Both the position numbers and the translations under genes were made by a program. Positions 8,501 through 11,865 of a stretch of 11,865 bases of DNA are shown here, piece by piece. The first letter of the stretch is position 1. Every line of letters begins with the position of its first letter. The notes beneath the pieces are model-generated. The model had not been told where the DNA came from and did not search any database. It worked only from the letters and a program-made list of their open reading frames with translations. This DNA comes from an uncultured Clostridia bacterium (GTDB lineage: Bacteria > Bacillota > Clostridia > TANB77 > CAG-508), in contig CAKOZB010000040.1 in the NCBI GenBank assembly GCA_934131055.1, forward strand, positions 1 through 11,865, given 5' to 3'.

Positions 8501-9823
8501 TAGCATTATGTTATCTATAGAGTTGTTTTTCAGCTTAATATATTTCATGTCTTGACCACCAATGTCTACTATACTAGTAACATTAGGCATAAACTTCTTA
8601 GCAGCTGTATAATGTGCGATTGTTTCAATTTCGTTCAAATCAACATTTAATGCTGTTTTAATAAGTGCTTCTCCGTAACCTGTAACACCACTGTATCTAA
8701 TAGTTACTTCTTCAGGAAGTACTTTATATAATTCTTTTAGCATATTTGTTACACTTTTTAGAGGATTTCCTTCATTTCCTGCATATAAAGAGTACAACAA
8801 AGCACCTTCTGTATCGGTTACAACGAGTTTTGTGGTTGTAGAACCTGCATCAATACCTATAAAGCAATCTCCTTTATAGGTTGCTAAATCACCTTTTCTT
8901 ACAACATCTTTGCTGTGACGTGCTTTAAATTCCTCGTATTCTGAATCTGTTACAAATAAAGGCTTTAGAGGATTTGTAGTAGAGTCATGTGAGCTTCTTA
9001 GAACTTGAATTTTTGCCATTAATTTCTGAGTAGAAATTGGAGTTGTTTCCAGAGAATCTAATGCTGCACCTTTTGCAACTAATAAATGTGCTTCATCTGG
9101 AACTATTACTTGTTCATCAGTCAAATGAAGAGTTTCTATGAATCTATTTCTTAACTCTGAAAGATAGTTAAGAGGGCCTCCTAAAAATGCTACATTTCCA
9201 CGTATTGGTCTTCCACATGCAAGTCCACTAATAGTCTGATTAACAACAGCTTGAAATATAGAAGCTGCAATATCTTCTCTTGCCGCACCTTCGTTTATAA
9301 GAGGTTGTACATCGGTTTTTGCAAATACTCCGCAACGTGAAGCTATTGGGTAAATAATTGAGTGTTTCTTGGCAAGTTCATTTAAGCCAGAAGAATCAGT
9401 GTTTAACAATGATGCCATCTGGTCAATAAATGCACCAGTACCACCAGCACAAGTTCCGTTCATACGTTGTTCAATAGACTTTCCAAAATATATAATTTTA
9501 GCATCCTCACCGCCAAGCTCAATTACAACATCAGTTTTTGGAATGTATTTTTCTACGGCTCTTTTGCAGGCAACAACTTCTTGAATAAAAGGTACATTCA
9601 AAAATGTAGCTGCAGACATTGCGCCAGATCCTGTAAGAGCGATAGTAAATTCAGCATCAGGGTAACGATGTGCTAAATCATCTAAAACTGCACATACTGT
9701 ATTTTTTGTATCTGAATTATGACGTTGGTAGCTTGTATAAATTGTGTTAAGATTATTATCCATAACGGCAATCTTTACTGTAGTAGATCCAACATCAAGT
9801 CCTACATGCAATAAATTGTTCAT
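5567..9823 (-). CDS. Giant acyl-CoA dehydratase activase-related protein (BadF/BcrA/HgdC plus dehydratase-like domains)
   Basis: Member of the fused family of ATP-driven iron-sulfur reductases related to the 2-hydroxyglutaryl-CoA dehydratase activator HgdC. There are two activase modules. The first has ATP motif GLDVGSTTVK (8-17), GGEDAK (104-109), Cys125 in NGTCAGGTG and Cys164 in SRCGVF. The second has GIDAGSTTTK (323-332), GGQDMK (422-427), Cys445 in NEACSSGCG and Cys484 in GSRCTVF. In HgdC the equivalent cysteines hold a [4Fe-4S] cluster between two subunits. A cysteine cluster follows (610, 613, 617, 636), then a DUF2229-like region (about 672-880, with SESVCYPAKLSHGH) and HgdB/FldB-like parts with SFGCGVDA, ACYPS, QTGGGCRA and QPFACLPN. 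The 1418 residues fit this family. The start is supported by AAGGAG seven bases upstream. The substrate is unknown: a role in low-potential electron transfer, perhaps double-cubane chemistry, is inferred. No separate dehydratase genes are nearby. Confidence 0.93.
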   Translation of the reverse strand: MNNLLHVGLDVGSTTVKIAVMDNNLNTIYTSYQRHNSDTKNTVCAVLDDLAHRYPDAEFTIALTGSGAMSAATFLNVPFIQEVVACKRAVEKYIPKTDVVIELGGEDAKIIYFGKSIEQRMNGTCAGGTGAFIDQMASLLNTDSSGLNELAKKHSIIYPIASRCGVFAKTDVQPLINEGAAREDIAASIFQAVVNQTISGLACGRPIRGNVAFLGGPLNYLSELRNRFIETLHLTDEQVIVPDEAHLLVAKGAALDSLETTPISTQKLMAKIQVLRSSHDSTTNPLKPLFVTDSEYEEFKARHSKDVVRKGDLATYKGDCFIGIDAGSTTTKLVVTDTEGALLYSLYAGNEGNPLKSVTNMLKELYKVLPEEVTIRYSGVTGYGEALIKTALNVDLNEIETIAHYTAAKKFMPNVTSIVDIGGQDMKYIKLKNNSIDNIMLNEACSSGCGSFIETFAKSLGLTISEFVNSAISARNPVDLGSRCTVFMNSKIKQAQKEGYSVGDISAGLSYSVIKNAIQKVMKIRDMKVLGSHIVVQGGTFYNDAVLRAFELLVGKNVVRPDIAGLMGAYGVALLAQEQYEANKDIEYVSTISDLDAINNLKVEASHVRCNGCENHCLLTINKFSNGTKHISGNRCEKGAGIVSENKELPNLVKYKYKRIFDYTPLEEKYAPRGVIGIPRVLNMYEDYPFWFTFLTNLGFRVIISEKSNRKTYEKGMESMPSESVCYPAKLSHGHIISLVKQGIKTIFYPCVPYSRKEYKSADNHYNCPIVISYSEVLKNNVEELKDNDITFLNPFLPFDAKTLAETILSLPEFKKYNFTKKELLNAAKLAEEEYQHCRADIHAEGVKAVEYLEKNHLKGIILAGRPYHVDPEINHGIDTLITSLGLGVITGDSIANQTEPKAPLRVVNQWVYHARLYSAADFVGKHDNLELVQLNSFGCGVDAVTTDQVEEILSSYNKMYTLIKIDEVNNLGAVRIRIRSLLASMNKREKDNVCTNCDADYTVKKVMFTKDMKNYTILCPQMAPIHFELIETAVRSCGYNLELLRNCTQHTVETGLKYVNNDACYPSILVTGQMIEALESGKYDLNKTALIMSQTGGGCRATNYIGFIRKALKDAGFANIPVISFNVVGMEKMPGFKITPDMVEKLLKVVVYGDLLQKMLTKNRAYEVNKGETQKLYDEWMQKCKELVVHSSLSEFKKSIYDMVNDFEKIELDTSIKKPKVGIVGEVLIKYHPFGNNFIADKLEQEGAEVILPDFMGFVKFMATHKITFNTLIKTDKYKAKIFKLAIKLIDILEKDERIALANSKKGYLQPCDIWELEDKVKDILSIGNQTGEGWFLTAEMVEYIEHGISNIVCVQPFACLPNHVVGKGVIKTIREKYPYANISPIDYDPGASEANQTNRIKLLMAVAKDNLEKNNK

Positions 9824-9860
9824 ATTAAATCTCCTTATTTTTCAAATAAAAACTACCCTA

Positions 9861-9889
9861 ATTTTATACGGAAAAGAGGATTTTGTCAA
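9861..9889 (-). promoter_or_regulatory. Sigma-A promoter of the activase gene
   Basis: On the minus strand, consensus TTGACA (complement of 9884-9889) and TAAAAT (complement of 9861-9866) are 17 bases apart. Transcription would start near 9854, giving a leader of about 30 bases that contains AAGGAG (complement of 9831-9836). This is one of the strongest promoter matches in the window. Confidence 0.85.
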
Positions 9890-9895
9890 ATGAAA

Positions 9896-9910
9896 CTGAC
9901 CAACTGTCAG
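9896..9910. repeat. Inverted repeat just upstream of the activase -35 box
   Basis: CTGAC (9896-9900) and GTCAG (9906-9910) are separated by five bases, centred about 16 bases beyond the -35 element of the activase promoter. The short dyad is a candidate operator or activator site. Similar TGTCA/TGAC words recur at 9884-9888 and 9897-9900. No regulator can be named from it. Confidence 0.4.
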
Positions 9911-9923
9911 AAAACACAAAAAA

Positions 9924-9946
9924 CTTACAAATAGCTTAGCTGTAAG
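9924..9946 (-). terminator. Terminator-like hairpin upstream of the activase promoter
   Basis: CTTACA (9924-9929) pairs with TGTAAG (9941-9946). On the minus strand the stem is followed by six T (complement of 9918-9923) and, after GTG, four more. On the plus strand it is followed by GGC and five T. TGTAAG can alternatively use its last four bases to pair with CTTA at 9935-9938. It may block transcription entering the activase promoter from the divergent side, end a short transcript, or act as an attenuator. No gene lies directly before it on either strand. Confidence 0.5.
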
Positions 9947-9951
9947 GCTTT

Positions 9952-10006
9952 TTGTCGAAAAATGTAGGATTGTGTATTTTATGTGAAAAAATTATTTTTC
10001 GGACAA
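9952..10006. repeat. Imperfect inverted repeat in the divergent control region
   Basis: The left arm TTGTCGAAAAAT (9952-9963) matches the complement of 9994-10006 (ATTTTTCGGACAA) apart from one extra G. The arms flank 30 bases. The repeat lies between the activase promoter and the GerMN gene. A weak promoter-like pair on the plus strand (TTGTGT at 9970-9975, TATTTT at 9993-9998) lies mostly inside it. It could be an operator pair or an RNA hairpin; neither is shown. Confidence 0.45.
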
Positions 10007-10063
10007 TTATAGGTTCTAATTAGAAAATTAAGAGAATAGACATGTTATCAAAGATAAAATTAG

Positions 10064-10069
10064 AGGAGG
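10064..10069 (+). promoter_or_regulatory. Ribosome binding site that fixes the GerMN gene start
   Basis: A full AGGAGG lies eight bases before the ATG at 10078. The earlier in-frame ATG at 10042 has no comparable site, and using it would place charged residues before the membrane segment. The later start is therefore preferred. Confidence 0.85.
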
Positions 10070-10077
10070 ATTACATA

Positions 10078-10632
10078 ATGAAAACAAATTTAAAAAAAAT
10101 AGTAATAGTATTGGTAATTATCGCAATAATTGCAGGTGTAATAACGTATTTTATAAATAAAAATAAAAAGCCCGAATATATAGAATACGAACCACAAGAG
10201 GAAATATCGGATGAACAAGAGCGTCAAACGATGATTTCACTATATTTTATAAATAAAACTACAAGAAAAGTAGAACCTGAAGCCAGAATGTTAGACGTAA
10301 AAACATTAATAAAAGACCCATACACTGTTATAATAAACATGTTGATAGATGGTCCAAAAAATGAAAATCACGACAAAGTAATACCAGAAGGAACAATGTT
10401 AATAGGAACAAATTTAGAAGGAGATACTCTAAAAATAAATTTTTCATCAGAATTTGTAGAAAATCATATTGGTGGAAAAGAAGAAGAACAAAAGACCATA
10501 GAATGCTTAGTAAACTCGCTTACAGAATTAACAGAAGTAAATTCAATAAAAATATTAATAAATGGAGAAGAGAATGCAAAATTTAAAGATGGAGAAATAG
10601 ACTTTTCTCAAAATTTTATAAGAAATGAATAG
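10078..10632 (+). CDS. Membrane-anchored GerMN-domain protein
   Basis: Predicted 184-residue protein held in the cytoplasmic membrane by one N-terminal segment (residues 8-26, IVIVLVIIAIIAGVITYFI) after a positively charged MKTNLKK, with the rest outside the cell. No lipobox cysteine is present, unlike GerM lipoproteins. Residues about 53-175 match the GerMN pattern: ISLYFIN at 53-59, IINMLIDGP at 85-93, IPEGTMLIG at 102-110, GDTLKINFSSEF at 115-126 and a late strand ending IKILINGE. GerM works in spore formation and germination in Bacillus, and GerMN domains also occur in other envelope proteins, so a sporulation role is possible but not shown. The chosen start has the AGGAGG site; starting at 10042 would add 12 residues. 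No convincing promoter was found. It ends in a bidirectional terminator. Confidence 0.85.
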   Translation: MKTNLKKIVIVLVIIAIIAGVITYFINKNKKPEYIEYEPQEEISDEQERQTMISLYFINKTTRKVEPEARMLDVKTLIKDPYTVIINMLIDGPKNENHDKVIPEGTMLIGTNLEGDTLKINFSSEFVENHIGGKEEEQKTIECLVNSLTELTEVNSIKILINGEENAKFKDGEIDFSQNFIRNE

Positions 10633-10635
10633 AAT

Positions 10636-10676
10636 AAAAAAACTCTTATATAATGAAAAATTATACAAGAGTTTTT
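10636..10676. terminator. Bidirectional terminator between GerMN gene and cysteine-rich gene
   Basis: AAAAACTCTT (10638-10647) pairs with AAGAGTTTTT (10667-10676). Above an A/C mismatch, TATAAT (10649-10654) pairs with ATTATA (10660-10665) around a GAAAA loop. Plus-strand transcripts end in a T-rich run and minus-strand transcripts in seven T. The stop of the minus-strand gene (10675-10677) overlaps the right edge of the hairpin. Confidence 0.85.
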
Positions 10677-10875
10677 ATTTGAAGAAATTTATAAATTTAC
10701 ATATTGTGCATGCTTTTTGAGTGCAACAAAGAAAATTTTCTACGCAAAACAGTGAATTTAAAATATTACTTTGAGGTCTACAACATTTATTACAACATGG
10801 TTTACAGCAAGGTTTATAGGAATAACAATTACAAGGAGGCTTAGGATTACACATAAACTTATTATAACTATTCAT
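10675..10875 (-). CDS. Small cysteine-rich protein (66 residues, 14 Cys)
   Basis: Not recognised as a named family. Cysteines lie at 9, 15, 17, 23, 24, 27, 28, 31, 32, 44, 50, 51, 56 and 59. Residues 21-33 form a repeated CC module (KPCCKPCCNKCCR) with Pro and Lys between the pairs. The C-terminal third is more hydrophobic (SLFCVENFLCC, then CTICKFINFF). There is no signal peptide. Translation is well supported by AGGAGGT (complement of 10881-10887), five bases before the ATG, by a promoter further upstream and by a terminator at the stop codon. The dense cysteine pairs suggest metal binding or disulfide cross-linking; spore-coat-like small proteins and metallothionein-like proteins are both possible. 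The neighbouring GerMN gene hints at the envelope or spore but is convergent, so it is not in the same operon. The function is inferred only. Confidence 0.7.
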   Translation of the reverse strand: MNSYNKFMCNPKPPCNCYSYKPCCKPCCNKCCRPQSNILNSLFCVENFLCCTQKACTICKFINFFK

Positions 10876-10890
10876 TTTTTACCTCCTCTA

Positions 10891-10919
10891 TTTACATAAT
10901 TTGATATTTAATATATAAT
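10891..10919 (+). promoter_or_regulatory. Sigma-A promoter of trmN6
   Basis: TTTACA at 10891-10896 and a perfect TATAAT at 10914-10919 are separated by 17 bases. The expected start near 10926 gives a leader of about 45 bases to the trmN6 ATG. The -10 box overlaps the -10 of the oppositely directed promoter. Confidence 0.75.
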
Positions 10920-10943
10920 ATTAACGTATTAAAAATATGTGAA
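10915..10943 (-). promoter_or_regulatory. Sigma-A promoter of the cysteine-rich gene
   Basis: On the minus strand, TTCACA (complement of 10938-10943) and TATTAT (complement of 10915-10920) are 17 bases apart, each one base off consensus. The start would fall near 10908, leaving about 33 bases before the cysteine-rich gene and including its AGGAGGT. Five of six -10 bases are shared with the trmN6 promoter. Confidence 0.6.
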
Positions 10944-10969
10944 TTCAACAAAAATGGAAAGTGGTAATT

Positions 10970-11716
10970 ATGAATTTAAAAGAAAATGAGAGAATAGATG
11001 ATTTGCAATACAAGGGACTAAAGATTATTCAAAATAAGACAGCATTTTGCTTTGGGATAGATAGCGTGTTATTATCAGACTTTGCAAAGGAAATAAAAAA
11101 TAATAGTAAAGTTGCGGATTTAGGAACAGGAAACGGTATTGTTGGTCTTTTATTATGTAAAAAAACAAAGTTAAATCAAATTATAGGGGTTGAAATTCAA
11201 GAAGAAATTGCTGAAATGGCAGAAAGAAGTATTAAGTTAAATGATTTGGAAGAGCAATTTAAAATTCTTAATGTTGACATAAATGATATTTTTAAGAAAA
11301 ATATACTGCAAAAAAATACATTTGATGCGGTTGTAATGAATCCACCGTATAAAGAAGTAGGGAAGGGAAAAACAAACGAAAACTCTAGTAAATTAATAGC
11401 AAGACATGAAGTAAAGGGCACACTTTCCGACTTTATAAAGGTAGCATCAGGTTTGCTAAAAGATAAAGGAGAATTATACATAGTACATAAACCAGAACGA
11501 ATAGTAGACATAATGCAAGAAATGAGAGCAAATAAAATAGAACCCAAAAAAATGAGATTAGTTTATCCATACGAAAATGAGACTCCATCTATTGTGCTAA
11601 TAAAAGGAGTAAAAGGCGGAAAAAAATTTTTTAGTGTAGATAAACCATTAGTAATATATCAAAATAACGGAGAGTATACACAAGATATAAAAAATATTTA
11701 TATAAAAAATAATTAA
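10970..11716 (+). CDS. trmN6: tRNA1(Val) adenine-37 N6-methyltransferase family protein (YabB/TrmN6)
   Basis: S-adenosylmethionine-dependent class I methyltransferase predicted to form N6-methyladenosine at position 37 of tRNA-Val in the cytoplasm. Counting from this ATG the protein has 248 residues, normal for YabB/TrmN6. It opens with the family-typical ERIDDLQYKGLKIIQNK and FCFGIDSVLLSDFA. The SAM-binding loop DLGTGNG lies at about 50-56, the acidic strand end GVEIQ at about 73-77, and the catalytic NPPY at about 124-127. A GTG at 10961 in the same frame would add three residues; the ATG is preferred because the family start lies close behind it and AAAGTGGT gives a weak ribosome site, but either is possible. 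It is followed by rsmI in the same direction, as in Firmicutes such as Bacillus, though no yazA-type GIY-YIG gene fits in the 111-base gap. The tRNA target is taken from the family. Confidence 0.9.
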   Translation: MNLKENERIDDLQYKGLKIIQNKTAFCFGIDSVLLSDFAKEIKNNSKVADLGTGNGIVGLLLCKKTKLNQIIGVEIQEEIAEMAERSIKLNDLEEQFKILNVDINDIFKKNILQKNTFDAVVMNPPYKEVGKGKTNENSSKLIARHEVKGTLSDFIKVASGLLKDKGELYIVHKPERIVDIMQEMRANKIEPKKMRLVYPYENETPSIVLIKGVKGGKKFFSVDKPLVIYQNNGEYTQDIKNIYIKNN

Positions 11717-11720
11717 CAAG

Positions 11721-11816
11721 AATATTAATAAAAAAAATAAAATAAAAATAATAATAAAATAATAAAAATAAAAAAATAATAAAATAGGAAATAAATTAAT
11801 TTAAATAATAAAAAAA
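11721..11816. repeat. Almost pure A/T low-complexity spacer
   Basis: The 66 bases 11721-11786 contain only A and T, dominated on the plus strand by A-runs broken by single T (AATAAA-like units). After GG at 11787-11788, A/T continues to 11816. There is no hairpin with a U-tract on the plus strand, so trmN6 and rsmI are probably co-transcribed. It ends at the GGAAG ribosome site of rsmI. Confidence 0.75.
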
Positions 11817-11827
11817 GGAAGATAAAT

Positions 11828-11865
11828 ATGTTTGGAAAATTATATTTAATTGCAACACCAATTGG
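11828..11865 (+). CDS. rsmI: 16S rRNA 2'-O-ribose C1402 methyltransferase, 5' end
   Basis: Only the first 12 codons are in the window, reading MFGKLYLIATPIG with the last glycine codon cut by the edge. LYLIATPIG is the characteristic N-terminus of RsmI (YraL/YabC), which methylates the ribose of C1402 in 16S rRNA using S-adenosylmethionine. The ATG follows GGAAG (11817-11821) at a normal distance. The position behind trmN6 agrees with the gene order known from Firmicutes, which strengthens a call made from very few residues. Confidence 0.85.
   Translation, partial: MFGKLYLIATPI

Noticed and set aside
8361..8555. Plus-strand frames inside the activase gene (also near 5946, 6937 and 9369-9676)
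   Set aside because: All are antisense to conserved activase motifs and lack ribosome sites.
10042..10077. Earlier ATG for the GerMN protein
   Set aside because: There is no ribosome site before it, while AGGAGG is ideally placed for the ATG at 10078, which also puts the membrane segment directly after a basic N-terminus.
11197..11547. Minus-strand 116-codon frame inside trmN6
   Set aside because: It overlaps the catalytic NPPY region of trmN6 in antisense and has a shadow-like Ser/Phe/Ile composition.
11721..11786. A/T tract as a replication origin or DNA-unwinding element
   Set aside because: There are no DnaA-box clusters or initiator gene, and A/T-rich gaps are common in this genome type.
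1..11865. CRISPR arrays, tRNA or rRNA genes and insertion sequences
   Set aside because: No regularly spaced repeats, cloverleaf-type sequences, rRNA-like stretches or transposase frames were seen on either strand by reading.

Overview
The window is strongly A/T-rich bacterial DNA with Firmicutes-type Shine-Dalgarno sites (AGGAGG, AAGGAG), sigma-A-like promoters and hairpin/U-tract terminators. Three things point to a strictly anaerobic clostridial relative: a giant BadF/HgdC-type activase fused to 2-hydroxyacyl-CoA-dehydratase-like domains, a GerMN-domain membrane protein, and a trmN6 (yabB-like) gene followed by rsmI. TAA and TGA both act as stops, so the standard bacterial code fits. The organism assignment is an inference; no rRNA is present.

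Left part (1-2900, + strand): the 3' end of a probable conjugation/T4SS-type gene, interrupted by an in-frame stop within the window, overlaps the start of a VirB4-family ATPase. It is followed by an unrecognised 236-residue helical protein. No other secretion genes lie between these and gyrA, so this looks like the edge of a degraded or minimal T4SS-type locus abutting a housekeeping gene.

Centre (2938-9823): gyrA has its own strong promoter. It converges on the 1418-codon activase/dehydratase-like gene, and two hairpins lie between them, at least one of them a good bidirectional terminator. The activase gene has a near-consensus promoter at its far end. The 254-base gap separating it from the next gene carries three inverted repeats, one of them terminator-like.

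Right part (10042-11865): a membrane-anchored GerMN-domain protein converges on a 66-residue cysteine-rich protein (14 Cys) across a bidirectional terminator. The cysteine-rich gene is divergent from trmN6, and the two appear to share one overlapping -10 element, a candidate bidirectional promoter. trmN6 is followed by an almost pure A/T spacer and the first 12 codons of rsmI, giving a tRNA/rRNA methyltransferase pair.

The best leads for something undescribed are the VirB4 plus 236-residue pair beside gyrA, the cysteine-rich small protein with its shared promoter, and the repeat-rich control region of the activase. None of these is shown here to be a new system. They are hypotheses with stated tests.
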